Shown in pieces: positions 1-8,876 of a stretch of 54,297 nucleotides of DNA. The notes beneath the pieces were generated by a model. It was given only the letters and a program-made list of their open reading frames with translations. It searched no databases and was not told where the DNA came from. The DNA lies in NCBI RefSeq assembly GCF_000331005.1, contig NZ_AEJB01000209.1, positions 1 to 54,297 of the forward strand, given 5' to 3'. The first letter of the stretch is position 1; every line of letters starts with the position of its first letter. The stretch is from Streptomyces turgidiscabies Car8 (GTDB taxonomy: Bacteria > Actinomycetota > Actinomycetes > Streptomycetales > Streptomycetaceae). Position numbers and translations under genes: made by a program.

Positions 1-333
1 GACCTCCTCTCCGGTGTCGAGGTTCCTCAGATGGTGCCGGGCCGCGTTCGGGTTGGTGGCGTGCATGGTGCGATGGATGTGCCAGCGTTGTCCGTTGTGC
101 AGGAAGGTGAGTTCGACGCTCATGGCCTGCGCACCGTCGGCGATGAGCTGCCGAGGTTCCTTGGCGTCCCAGGAGCTTTTGCGGAACAGGGCGTAGACGA
201 TGGCGTCGAGCATGCTGCTCTTGCCAGCGCCGGTGTTGCCGACGGTGGCGACCAGGTTCTTGCCGGTGAAGTCGACGGTGACCGGGGTCGGGTAGCTGCG
301 CAGTCCGATGAGGGACAGTGTCAGGGGTTTCAT
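1..333 (-). CDS. sbcC: SbcC-type SMC nuclease subunit, N-terminal part only (runs off window)
   Basis: The minus strand from an ATG at 333 reads MKPLTLSLIGLRSY and then a Walker A motif, GNTGAGKSS, followed by MLDAIVYALF. This is the canonical N-terminus of SbcC/Rad50-type ATPases, which with SbcD form an ATP-dependent hairpin and double-strand-end nuclease. Only about 111 residues lie inside the window. The start codon overlaps the sbcD stop as ATGA, so the two genes are translationally coupled. Identity is secure from the motif and partner; the remaining 800 or so residues cannot be judged. Confidence 0.85.
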   Translation of the reverse strand, partial: MKPLTLSLIGLRSYPTPVTVDFTGKNLVATVGNTGAGKSSMLDAIVYALFRKSSWDAKEPRQLIADGAQAMSVELTFLHNGQRWHIHRTMHATNPNAARHHLRNLDTGEEV

Positions 334-1652
334 CGCGTTGTCTCCGCACCGGGAGTGTCGATGCCGGGCAGCAGGCCTGAGCGGTCGATGGTGTCGAGGG
401 ATTGGCCAGCGATGGCCGCGGTCAGCAGGTTCTCCTCGCAGCACGGGGCGGGATCGTCGGGGTCGGGTTCGGCCTGCAGATGGGCGAGGGCGGCCATGGC
501 ACGGTCCAGGGCCAGGCCGGTGGTGCCGCGGCCGGGCAGGTAGTCGCGCAACAGGTCTTCGACATCGGGGAGTTCTCCGGTGGAGGCCTCCCGGTCCAGT
601 ACACGGTCGGCTGCCCCGGTGCGGCGTTCGTCGATGTCGACGAGCGTCGCCTGCGGCATCATCTTGGCGAGGGTGTCCGGCAGGAAGGGGTTGGAGACCT
701 CCACGTTCACCACCGCCTTCACCCAGGCGTCTCCGACACGGCTGGCGCGTTGCGTGATCTCTTCCAAGGTGCCTTCCAGCCGGATCAGACGGCGGCCGGC
801 GGTCAGCGGCACGAAGTCGATGCGGGGCTCGATGCCCGGGCCGACCTCGGCCAGCACCACGCCCTTGGTGTCGCCCCTCTCGCCGAAGTCCATCTGCAGC
901 GGGCTGCCCGCGTAATGGGCCGGGAAGCCGGCACGGCCGACAGACTGCTGCTTGTGGATGTGGCCGAGGGCGCCGTAGGCGACCTCGGGCAGGTCAGCGG
1001 CGGCGGCTGCGTACTCGGCGGCGAGGGAGATCTTCCGCTCCGAGTGGGAAGGGGTGGCCCCCTCGACGAACAGGTGGGCGGCGAAGATCAGGACGTCCCG
1101 TGCGCCGCGGCCCGCGGCCAGGCGGCGGTACACGTCGGCCTGGACGATGCGTATCCGCTCGGTGTAGGCCGCGGTTGTCATGCCGGGGTCGGCGAAGTCG
1201 TAGGTGAACCGGTTGGGGTGCAGGTACGGCAGCGCGCCGATGCGCAGTGTCAGCTCCCCGCCTCTGGTGGGGTATTCGGCCACGAGCAGCCCGTCGGGGC
1301 GGGCGTCGGTGGCGAAGCGGACCCTGGCCTCGTCCCCTTCGCGGGTTCCCATGTCGCTCAGCATGAACTTCAGGAACGCCAGGACGTAGGTGGTGTCGTG
1401 GTTGCCGGCGACGACGACCACGGGCGCGATCTCGCCGAGGCGGCGCAGTACCTGCGCCGCACGGCGCAGGTCGTCCAGGCCCGGTCGGGAGCTGTCGAAC
1501 AGGTCGCCGCTGTGCACGATCAGGTCGGGGGCGAAATCGGCGGCGATGTCGATGATCTCGTCCAGGACGGCGTCGACTTCGGTATCACGCCGGTAGCGGC
1601 CGATCTGGCGGCCCAGGTGCCAGTCGGAGGTGTGGAACACGCGTCCCGTCAC
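330..1652 (-). CDS. sbcD: SbcD-type exonuclease (Mre11 metallophosphoesterase)
   Basis: This is the nuclease subunit partnering SbcC; the family cleaves hairpins and protein-blocked DNA ends using two Mn ions. The calcineurin-like motifs appear in order: SDWHLGR near residue 10, SGDLFD, AGNHD and LGHIH. The protein is about 440 residues, normal for SbcD. I chose the GTG at 1652 because a GGAGG lies six bases upstream and the homology starts there (VTGRVFHTSDWH); the open frame runs further upstream to 1967 but reads as non-coding. It is divergent from the gene at 1788 and overlaps sbcC by four bases. This may be a defence-island paralogue rather than the housekeeping copy. Confidence 0.88.
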   Translation of the reverse strand: MTGRVFHTSDWHLGRQIGRYRRDTEVDAVLDEIIDIAADFAPDLIVHSGDLFDSSRPGLDDLRRAAQVLRRLGEIAPVVVVAGNHDTTYVLAFLKFMLSDMGTREGDEARVRFATDARPDGLLVAEYPTRGGELTLRIGALPYLHPNRFTYDFADPGMTTAAYTERIRIVQADVYRRLAAGRGARDVLIFAAHLFVEGATPSHSERKISLAAEYAAAAADLPEVAYGALGHIHKQQSVGRAGFPAHYAGSPLQMDFGERGDTKGVVLAEVGPGIEPRIDFVPLTAGRRLIRLEGTLEEITQRASRVGDAWVKAVVNVEVSNPFLPDTLAKMMPQATLVDIDERRTGAADRVLDREASTGELPDVEDLLRDYLPGRGTTGLALDRAMAALAHLQAEPDPDDPAPCCEENLLTAAIAGQSLDTIDRSGLLPGIDTPGAETTR

Positions 1653-1751
1653 GGGGTGCCTCCAGGGGAACGGTCTGCGGGGCGGCGCGGGCTGCGCCGC
1701 TGCGGCCGGAGGTTCGGTGGCGCCGACTGTACACCGAATCTCGGGAAGAAA

Positions 1752-1784
1752 TCTGGAAAGCTCTGGAACTCTGGTAACGTCTGG
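1752..1784 (+). promoter_or_regulatory. Four TCTGG direct repeats just upstream of a start codon
   Basis: TCTGG occurs at 1752, 1762, 1770 and 1780, with spacings of 10, 8 and 10 bases, ending four bases before the ATG at 1788. It lies in the 135-bp divergent interval between sbcD and the plus-strand operon. Near-helical phasing suggests a protein-binding site, perhaps an operator of that operon. This is inference only; the run could also be chance. Confidence 0.3.
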
Positions 1785-1787
1785 GGC

Positions 1788-2633
1788 ATGAGTGATCCGC
1801 TGGACGCCTTGGAGAAGAGCATCAGCACCCTGCGCCGCGCGATTCGCGACGCTTCCGCAGCCGGTGACACCGAGCGCGCCGGTGAGCTGCGGATGCAACT
1901 GCGCCGCGCCGAGCGGGCCTGGGACGCCCTCGTCGACGCCGACGAACCGGCCACCACCCCGCCTCACCCCGTACCGGCAGCGGCTCCGGCCGCGCGGGGG
2001 TCACAGCTCCCGGCGCGCGAGCACGTCCACCGTGCCCTGATGCTGCTCGGGACCCCGGCCGCCCCCAAACTGATCGTCGGCGTGCACGAGGCGTTCTTCC
2101 CGGGCGAGCTGTCCGCGTCCAAGCTCTCCAGCCTGCGCCGGGACGAGGAGCGCTCCTACCTGTCCAGCCCCGGCGCCCGGCCGTACTACCTGTGCCCGGC
2201 ACTGGCGCACGACCTGCTGACGCCGGTGCGGGCGCTCATCACCATCAGCACCTGGACGCTGGACCAGCGAATGATCGGCCCGCTGTCACCGCGCGTGGAC
2301 TTCCTCACCGGCGCGATCCGCATCGCCGAGGCCGTGCGCACCTCGGCCGAGTCCACAGTCGGCGGGCCCGGTCCGGAGGCGCTGCGGCTGCTGTGGCGCT
2401 TCGCGGTGAACATCCCCGACGCCCTGCCGAGGAGCGTGGCCGGTCACGAGGGCGCGATGGACCCGCAGCAGGTGATCGACGCCGCCGGGGCCGAGCTGGA
2501 CGTGCATGCCGACGCCGACCGCGCCGCCCGGGCGGAGGCCGCACGGCGGGCACGCAAGTCGCTCAAGGACGACCAGCAGTTGTTCGGCGCGCCCGCGCAG
2601 GGCGTGACGTACCTGCGGACGGCCCGGGCCTGA
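1788..2633 (+). CDS. Hypothetical protein with N-terminal coiled coil and winged-helix-like centre
   Basis: This 281-residue protein has no family I can name. Residues 1-50 form a charged amphipathic stretch (LEKSISTLRRAIRDA...) typical of a coiled coil. A Pro/Ala linker follows at about 55-75. Residues 82-150 resemble a winged-helix fold (helix HRALMLLG, then SASKLSSLRRDEE and a hydrophobic beta segment). The C-terminus is rich in Arg/Ala helix. It is the first gene of a plus-strand run leading to a nuclease, an unknown and a helicase, with 48 bases to the next gene. A DNA-binding or loading role for that module is inferred. No signal peptide or membrane segment is visible. Confidence 0.7.
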   Translation: MSDPLDALEKSISTLRRAIRDASAAGDTERAGELRMQLRRAERAWDALVDADEPATTPPHPVPAAAPAARGSQLPAREHVHRALMLLGTPAAPKLIVGVHEAFFPGELSASKLSSLRRDEERSYLSSPGARPYYLCPALAHDLLTPVRALITISTWTLDQRMIGPLSPRVDFLTGAIRIAEAVRTSAESTVGGPGPEALRLLWRFAVNIPDALPRSVAGHEGAMDPQQVIDAAGAELDVHADADRAARAEAARRARKSLKDDQQLFGAPAQGVTYLRTARA

Positions 2634-2681
2634 CCCCTGACGCTCAGCAGTCCCTTCTCCCCCGCAAGGATCTACGAGACC

Positions 2682-3820
2682 GTGAATGCACCAGTCGACG
2701 AACGCCTCGCCGCGCTTCGCGGATCCGCGAAGCGCCTGGACTACAACGCCCGGTCGCTGGCGGCCCTGCAGAACAACCCGCGCTGCACACTGCGGGCACT
2801 GCTCGACGCCTCCGGCTCTGACAAGGCCGCAATCGCCGCGCACGCCGGCCACCCCTCGCCCTTCGGCCAGTCCGTCTTCGCCCTCGCGCGCGGAAACGCC
2901 TTCGAGACGATGGTGAAGGACAACGGCTGCGCGGAGCTGGTGCGGGTCCTGCGCGAGACCCTGCAGCTGACGCTGCCGGAGGTGGGGTACGAGGACCTGA
3001 ACAACGTCGGCGGCGACGGCCGCGCCGCGGTGCGCCACGACCGCACCGCACAGGTGCTGCTGCAGGCTGCCCGGGGTGACGGTGACGGCACCTTGTTCGA
3101 CCATCCGATGCTGCGCCTGCGGGTCGGCGGGCACGATGCGTTCCTGGAGCCGGACCTGGTGGCGTTCCGTGTCGACGGGCGCTTTCACATCGTGGAGATC
3201 AAGAGCTTCCCGATCCTCGACGGGCAGGCCGATCCCACGCAGGTGCGGGCGGCGACCACGCAGGCGTGCGCGTACATCATCGCGCTGCGTGACCTGCTCG
3301 CGCGGGCCGGTATCGACGGGCAGGCCGTGTCCGACACGGTCGTGCTGGTCGCGCCGAAGGACTTCACCAACCGGCCGACCGCGGCGTTCGTCGATGCCCG
3401 CAAGCAGGTGGCCGCGCTGAGCCGCCAGCTGTCGCGCATCGAGCGCATCGGCGACCTGGTGGACCTGGTGCCCGAGGCCTCACTTTCGATCTCGACCTGG
3501 ATGAGGAGCAACGGCCCCGGCGCCCGGCCGGGGAACTGGCCGCATCGCTGGATCGGGTCCTGGTGACCTACCGTCCGGACTGCCTGAACCACTGCGAGAT
3601 GGCGTTCTACTGCCGCAGCCGTGCCCGCGCGGAGGCCTCGCTGGATGTCCTCGGGCCGGTGGTGCGCGAGCAGTTCGGCGGTATCGACACCACGACCATG
3701 GTGATGGGGCTGGCCCACGGCGAACTGCAGCCCAGCGAGGCACAGTCCGAGATGGCCGACGCCCTGCGGCACGCAGCACGGCTGCGCGCCGAACTGGACG
3801 GTCTCGGAGGTGCGGCGTGA
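2682..3820 (+). pseudogene. Cas4/AddB-like PD-(D/E)XK nuclease with Fe-S cysteines, frameshifted
   Basis: Two frames join into one protein of about 379 residues. The first (2682-3566, GTG start, AAGGA upstream) holds C35 (NPRC), GNAFE at 71-75, EPD at 156-158 and E172-I-K174, the core of a PD-(D/E)XK nuclease. The second frame, from about 3485, continues FDLDLDEEQRPRRPAGELAA and then C-x3-C-x5-C (CLNHCEMAFYC). One N-terminal Cys plus three C-terminal Cys is the Fe-S layout of Cas4, AddB and Dna2 nucleases. The break sits at a T run near 3484, consistent with one missing base. It is either a real loss-of-function mutation or a sequencing error. The second frame ends overlapping the next start. 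Confidence 0.75.
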
Positions 3821-5328
3821 GCATACTGTCGGCGTTGGCGCATGTGCAGGCGATGGAGTCGATGCGGGCGGTGCCGCTGACCGAGTACCGGCACCGGCGT
3901 CTGTCAGGCCGGCCGCTGGTGATCGTCCCGCTGGCCATGGCCGGAGAGGCCGGGGCGCCCTTGGCCGCGATGGTCGGCTCCTCCAGGAGGACCGGGACGC
4001 TGCTGGTCGTGTCGCAGCCCCGCAACCGGGACCAGCGGTTCGCGTTCGCCGCCGGTCTCGGCCGGATCGTGGTGGACTACATCGATTCCTTCCGTCACAA
4101 CCGCCGCGGTGAAGACGAGCGTTCCCTGTACACCGACGCGCCGCAGGTCCTGGTGCCCAACCCCGGCGGCGTCAAGGCCCTGGCCGATCTGGGACGCATG
4201 TGCCGCTTCCGCTCGACGTCCGGTCCTCACGCGGTGCCGGATGTCGTCCCCGAGTTCGGCATGTGGCTGACGTTCCTGGTCGACAGGGCCGAGCAGGCAG
4301 GCACCTCCCTTCTGCTGCCCGTCACGGGGATGCTCACCGAGCACTGGGCGACCGGCCAGAGCACGCTGGAGGACCAGAACCTCGCCTCCCTGATGGCCTG
4401 GATCTCTCCCCCAGCGGGCTTGAGCGTCGAGCAGGCCATGGCCGAGGCGGAGAACCCGGACGTGTGCCCGCCAGCGGGCCCGACGACCTCCCCCGAGTTC
4501 GACAACCGCGACCTGGCGCCGGCGATCAGACGGTTCGACACAGCCCGCGCCCTCGGTGACCCGCGTGCGCTGGCCACCGCCGAGTCCGACCTGCGGGAGC
4601 TGATCGCGGGGCAGATCCAGCCCACCTGGCGCATGGTGTGGGAGGCCATATCGCTTCTGCGGTCCGTACGCGAGGCGCCGCAGACCGCCAGGCGCTTCGA
4701 ACGCGATTGCGCGGCCTTCACCCGCTACTCCGACGACCGGGACGCCGGGGGCCTTCCGCAGCGCAAGCGGGACACCGCGATCAGCGCGGCCCGGAGGCTG
4801 AGCCGGCTGGAACGCGCGCTGGCCGACTTCGAGTCCGAGACGGCGTTCGACGACCGGTTCGTGCGGGCGGACCGGCGCAGCGCCGGGGAGGCGTTCGCCG
4901 GGACGGTCGTGGAGACCGAATCCGGCCGGACGGTCACCACGGCAAAGAACAGGCGGGTGCCACGACCGCGGGTCACCGTCCGCACCGAGGATCCCGTGCG
5001 GCTGGCCGCCGACACGAGGCTGATCAGCCCGTCCATGCCGGCCGGTCACAAGGCCGTGATCGTCTCCGTCCTTCCCGGCGGGGACGCCACGCTGGTCATG
5101 GTGGAGGTCACGGGCGGAATGGGGCGCTCTGTCGTCCCGAAGCCGGGCACGGTGCCGGAGCCCGGCCAGAGCATCGACTACCTGCCCGACCCGGGGTGGC
5201 GCCCGGAGCCACGATTCCCGGTGTCCGATCACACCCCGTGGACGCACAGTGCCGGCCCGGACGGGCCGGACACCGAATCCGCCGTACCCGAGGACGCCGC
5301 CGCAGAGGAGTGGGGCAATGACGACTGA
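3817..5328 (+). CDS. Unrecognised 503-residue protein between nuclease and helicase
   Basis: It starts at GTG 3817, overlapping the nuclease stop by four bases, and overlaps the helicase start by 11 bases, so it belongs to the same operon. I do not recognise the family. The N-terminal 200 residues alternate beta strands and helices (RPLVIVPLAMAG, TGTLLVVSQP). Residues about 255-355 are helical and Arg-rich. The C-terminal third has beta-rich text (HKAVIVSVLPGG, ATLVMVEVTGG) that could be a small barrel, and ends in an acidic, Pro-rich tail. No catalytic motif is evident. A bridging or adaptor role between nuclease and helicase is inferred from position only. Confidence 0.75.
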   Translation: MSILSALAHVQAMESMRAVPLTEYRHRRLSGRPLVIVPLAMAGEAGAPLAAMVGSSRRTGTLLVVSQPRNRDQRFAFAAGLGRIVVDYIDSFRHNRRGEDERSLYTDAPQVLVPNPGGVKALADLGRMCRFRSTSGPHAVPDVVPEFGMWLTFLVDRAEQAGTSLLLPVTGMLTEHWATGQSTLEDQNLASLMAWISPPAGLSVEQAMAEAENPDVCPPAGPTTSPEFDNRDLAPAIRRFDTARALGDPRALATAESDLRELIAGQIQPTWRMVWEAISLLRSVREAPQTARRFERDCAAFTRYSDDRDAGGLPQRKRDTAISAARRLSRLERALADFESETAFDDRFVRADRRSAGEAFAGTVVETESGRTVTTAKNRRVPRPRVTVRTEDPVRLAADTRLISPSMPAGHKAVIVSVLPGGDATLVMVEVTGGMGRSVVPKPGTVPEPGQSIDYLPDPGWRPEPRFPVSDHTPWTHSAGPDGPDTESAVPEDAAAEEWGNDD

Positions 5329-6667
5329 CGACACCACCACGTTCGACGCGTCCGCGGCTGCGGGCGCCGCCACCGCAGCAATCCTGGCCGACCTGGCCAA
5401 CTCCCCGCACAGGGCCGTCGTCGTCGACTCCCCTCCGGGCGCCGGCAAGAGCACCCTGGTAGTCGACGCCGCCCAGGAACTCACGGCGGGCGACGAACGC
5501 CCGATCATCGTCGCCCAGACCAACAACCAGGTCGACGACCTGATCGAGCGGCTCGCCGACAAGCACCCCGACCTTCCCCTCGGCCGTCTGAGCGCGAGCA
5601 CCTACAGCCCGCCGCAGGCCCTGAGCGAGCTGACGAACATCACGATCGGGCGCACCCTGGCCGATCTGGCCGGCTGCCGGATCGTCGTCGGCACCGCCGC
5701 CAAGTGGGCCACCGTCCGCGACGCCACCACGTTCGGCTGGGCAATCCTGGACGAGGCCTACCAGATGCGCTCGGACATGCTGCTGCAGATCGTCGAGCAC
5801 TTCGACCGCGGTCTGTTCGTCGGCGACCCGGGCCAGCTGGACCCGTTCACAATCGTCGGCACCGAGCGCTGGATCGGGCTGCCGCACGACCCGACGCAGA
5901 ACGGCGTCAGCGTGATGCTGGAACACAACCCCGGTATCCCCGTGCACCGGCTGCCGGTGTCCTGGCGCCTGCCCGCCTCGGCCGCACCGACCATCGCCCA
6001 GGCGTTCTACCCCTTCAACCGCTTCACCGCCGGCACCGAAGAGGCCACCCGCGCCCTGGAGTTCAGCACCACCGGGTTCGCCCGCACCGACCTGGACGAG
6101 ACCCTCGCCAAGGCGTTCACCACCGGCTGGGCCCTGCACGAACTGCCCCGCAGACACGTACCGCGCACCGACAACGAAACCATCCGGACCGCCGCCGATC
6201 TCGCCGCCCGGCTGCTGATCCGCGGAGCAGTCGCCACCTGCGAGCGCCACCCGGACGGACGGCCCCTGGACGCCCGTGACATCGCCATCGGCGTCGCCCA
6301 CCGCGACCAGGCCGAACTGGTCCGGGCCGCGCTCGCCCGGACCGGGAACCCCGCCGCGCGGGGCGTGGCGGTGGACACTGCGAACCGGTTGCAGGGCCGC
6401 GAGTTCGAAGTCGTCATCGTCGTGCACCCGTTGTCCGGCCGCCGGGACGCCACGGCCTTCCATCTGGAGGCCGGGCGGCTGTGTGTCCTCGCCTCCCGTC
6501 ACCGGCAGGCATGCATCGTCGTCGCCCGCGAAGGAATCACCGACCTCCTCGACAGCCACCCCTCAATGGACCCGGTGCACCTTTCCGTGCGCGCCAAATT
6601 CCCAGACGGGTGGGAGGCCAACCAGGTCATGCTGGCCAAACTCGCCCAACACCGCGTCGCCGCATGA
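5318..6667 (+). CDS. SF1 helicase, Dna2/Upf1-like (AAA_12 type)
   Basis: This 449-residue protein shows SF1 helicase motifs in order: Walker A SPPGAGKST at 38-46, motif II as DEAYQ at 145-149, motif III GDPGQLDPF at 169-177, motif IV around SWRLPA, motif V at VDTANRLQGREFE and motif VI near SRHRQACIVV. The DEAxQ box and overall pattern fit the Upf1/Dna2 branch rather than UvrD. It is compact, with no nuclease domain of its own; the Cas4-like nuclease is encoded two genes upstream, giving a split Dna2 arrangement. The start ATG lies 11 bases inside the preceding gene. Confidence 0.82.
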   Translation: MTTDDTTTFDASAAAGAATAAILADLANSPHRAVVVDSPPGAGKSTLVVDAAQELTAGDERPIIVAQTNNQVDDLIERLADKHPDLPLGRLSASTYSPPQALSELTNITIGRTLADLAGCRIVVGTAAKWATVRDATTFGWAILDEAYQMRSDMLLQIVEHFDRGLFVGDPGQLDPFTIVGTERWIGLPHDPTQNGVSVMLEHNPGIPVHRLPVSWRLPASAAPTIAQAFYPFNRFTAGTEEATRALEFSTTGFARTDLDETLAKAFTTGWALHELPRRHVPRTDNETIRTAADLAARLLIRGAVATCERHPDGRPLDARDIAIGVAHRDQAELVRAALARTGNPAARGVAVDTANRLQGREFEVVIVVHPLSGRRDATAFHLEAGRLCVLASRHRQACIVVAREGITDLLDSHPSMDPVHLSVRAKFPDGWEANQVMLAKLAQHRVAA

Positions 6668-6819
6668 TGCCCGTGCGACGTCAACGCCCGGGTGCGGGAC
6701 TTTCCCGCTGAATTCGCAAATTCATTCGTTTTCCCGGGTTTTGTCAGTGCCGGTTTCTAGAGTGACGTCACCTGCCGCGCCCGGGGCAGGACAGACTTTG
6801 CATGCGATCGGGGGGTTGT

Positions 6820-8289
6820 GTGGATTTCGACCAGGTCACAGAGCTCATGCGTCATCCGGCGTGGGTGCTGCTGCGTGCGGACAATGCCGCTTTGGTGCTG
6901 TCGTTCTGCGGCACGGTGTTCGTCGACGAAAACGCGCGCGGTGTGCCGGAGACCGTGCTGGAGTCCCGGCTGGACGACCGGCTCTACCTTCTCAACGAGG
7001 AAAAGCCCGGCTCGTTTCCCCGGTCCGCCGACGTCTATCTGGCGGAGTGGACGAAGAACGGCTGGCTGCGCAAGTACTACCCGCCCGGGGAGGACGAGGC
7101 GCATTTCGACGCGACTGCGGCGCTCGAGAAGGGGGTGGCCTGGGTGCGGGAGCTGCCCGCACGTTCGTTCATCGGAACCGAGTCCCGCCTGAACACCATC
7201 GTCGCGCTCCTGCGGCAGATGGCGTTCGGCACGGAGACCGATCCGCAGACACGCATCGACGAACTGCGCCGGGAGCGTGACGCGATCGACGCCCAGATCG
7301 CCCGGCTGCTCGCCGGTGAGGTCGACATGCTGTCCCCGCTCGCTCTGCTGGACCGCTACCAGCAGGTGGAGAGCACCGCGGTCGAACTCCTGCGGGACTT
7401 CCGCGAAGTGGAGGCGAATCTTCGGGAACTGGACGTACGGCTGCGCCACCAGGTCGCTACCGCCGAGGGCGGGAAGGGAGAGCAGCTGGCCGCGTTCCTG
7501 TTGGACCGCGACGAGATCGCCCGGTCCGATCAGGGACAGAGTTTCCAGGCGTTCTTCGACTACCTCCTCTCCCCCCGCCGCCAGCAGGAACTGCGGGAGC
7601 TGCTGCAACAGGTCAACCAGCTGCCGCAACTGGACGGCAGGGCCAACCAGAGCCTGCTGAAGGTCCCCTTCGCCTGGTTGGAGGCAGCCGAGAACACCCA
7701 GGACACGGTCCGGCAGCTGACCGAGCAGCTGCGCCGCTTCCTGGTCGACCGCAGCCGAGCGGAGGACCGCCGCGTACTGGCGCTGGTGCGCTCCATCCAG
7801 CGTCACGTCACCGCCCTGGAAGGCCGAGCCGACCTGCCCGGCATGACGCTGGACGTACCCAAGGCGGATCTGACGCTGCCGATGGAGCGACGGCTGTACA
7901 TGCCCGTCGAACGCATCGAGCTGGACACCGCCGCGGTGGAGGAGTCCGAGGACGCGGAAGTGGACATCTCCGAGCTTTTCTCCGGCGTCCACGTCGACAC
8001 CGAGGCGCTGACCGGCCATGTCCTGGAGGCGGTCGCCGCAAGCCCGAGCGGCCAGGCGAACCTGGCCGCCATCGTCGACGACCACCCGCTGGCCCTGGGG
8101 CTCGCGGAGCTGCTCGCCTACTTCCAGGTGGAGCACCCCGGCCTGGACATGATCGTGGACCCGGACCGCGCCGACCTCCTGGTCTACCCGCGCGTCCACG
8201 TGCCCGGGCACACGCAGGCGAGAGTGCCGCACGTGACGTTCGTACGCGACGAAGGCGGCACCGCCGCCGGAAAGACGGAGCATCAGTGA
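6820..8289 (+). CDS. jetA: Wadjet protein JetA (DUF3375)
   Basis: JetA is the kleisin/MukF-like subunit of the Wadjet anti-plasmid condensin complex. The text HPAWVLLRADNAALVLSF near the start is characteristic of DUF3375, and a long coiled coil (residues about 140-260) is followed by helical kleisin-like repeats; about 489 residues is the usual length. I preferred GTG 6820, with a G-rich ribosome site just upstream and the family's usual beginning, over ATG 6802. The gene overlaps jetB by four bases. Its upstream interval separates it from the helicase by about 150 bp, with an isolated TAGAGT hexamer that could be a -10 box. Confidence 0.88.
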   Translation: MDFDQVTELMRHPAWVLLRADNAALVLSFCGTVFVDENARGVPETVLESRLDDRLYLLNEEKPGSFPRSADVYLAEWTKNGWLRKYYPPGEDEAHFDATAALEKGVAWVRELPARSFIGTESRLNTIVALLRQMAFGTETDPQTRIDELRRERDAIDAQIARLLAGEVDMLSPLALLDRYQQVESTAVELLRDFREVEANLRELDVRLRHQVATAEGGKGEQLAAFLLDRDEIARSDQGQSFQAFFDYLLSPRRQQELRELLQQVNQLPQLDGRANQSLLKVPFAWLEAAENTQDTVRQLTEQLRRFLVDRSRAEDRRVLALVRSIQRHVTALEGRADLPGMTLDVPKADLTLPMERRLYMPVERIELDTAAVEESEDAEVDISELFSGVHVDTEALTGHVLEAVAASPSGQANLAAIVDDHPLALGLAELLAYFQVEHPGLDMIVDPDRADLLVYPRVHVPGHTQARVPHVTFVRDEGGTAAGKTEHQ

Positions 8290-8876
8290 GCGACCCCCTG
8301 ACCGTCCCCGTGGTCCACCTGCTGAAAGCGGGCGTGCTTTACCAGGGCGACGCCCCTGCCGTCTGGGAGCAGATCGTCAGCCAGCAGGCGGCGATCGGCG
8401 ACTACCTCGGCGTGATCGGCCTCGACATCGTCATCGACCGCGCCGAGGGCTACGCCTACGTCCGGCAGCAGGAGCTCGATTCCCGTGACGACGGCGTCCC
8501 GGTGCCGCGGCTGGTCACCCGCCACCGGCTCTCGTTCCCCGTCAGCCTGATGCTCGTCCTGCTGCGCGGACGGCTCGCGGACAGCGACGCCGACTCCGCC
8601 GACCCGCGCCTGGTACTCACCCGTGACGACCTGGTCGAGATGGTCCGCGGCTTCCTCCCGCCACGCAGCAACGAAGCCCAGCTCGTCGACCAGATCGACG
8701 CCCACATCAAGAAGCTCGTCGACCTCAAGGCACTGCGTCAGACGAAACAGACCGGCGCCTACGAGGTCCGCCGCCACATCAAGGCCCTGGTCGACGCCCA
8801 GGCCCTCAACGACTTCAACGACCTCCTCGCCACCTACCGCGACGCTGCCTCCACCACGGCCAAGGACGACACATGA
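8286..8876 (+). CDS. jetB: Wadjet protein JetB (DUF4194)
   Basis: JetB is the MukE-like winged-helix subunit that binds JetA and JetC in the Wadjet SMC complex. The 196-residue protein has the family's features: an N-terminal VHLLKAGVLYQGD segment, a block of helices and strands around RHRLSFPVSLMLVLLRGRL, and a C-terminal IDAHIKKLVDLKALR winged-helix part. It starts at GTG 8286 within the jetA stop and ends inside the jetC start, both four-base overlaps, so the three genes are coupled. Confidence 0.87.
   Translation: MSDPLTVPVVHLLKAGVLYQGDAPAVWEQIVSQQAAIGDYLGVIGLDIVIDRAEGYAYVRQQELDSRDDGVPVPRLVTRHRLSFPVSLMLVLLRGRLADSDADSADPRLVLTRDDLVEMVRGFLPPRSNEAQLVDQIDAHIKKLVDLKALRQTKQTGAYEVRRHIKALVDAQALNDFNDLLATYRDAASTTAKDDT

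Noticed and set aside
402..1787. Plus-strand extension upstream of the 1788 start
   Set aside because: The open frame continues upstream but is antisense to sbcD; homology-like text and the ATG context begin at 1788.
3817..5328. Assigning the 503-residue protein as an Argonaute- or PIWI-like protein
   Set aside because: Its length is suggestive, but no MID/PIWI motifs or catalytic DEDX pattern are visible.
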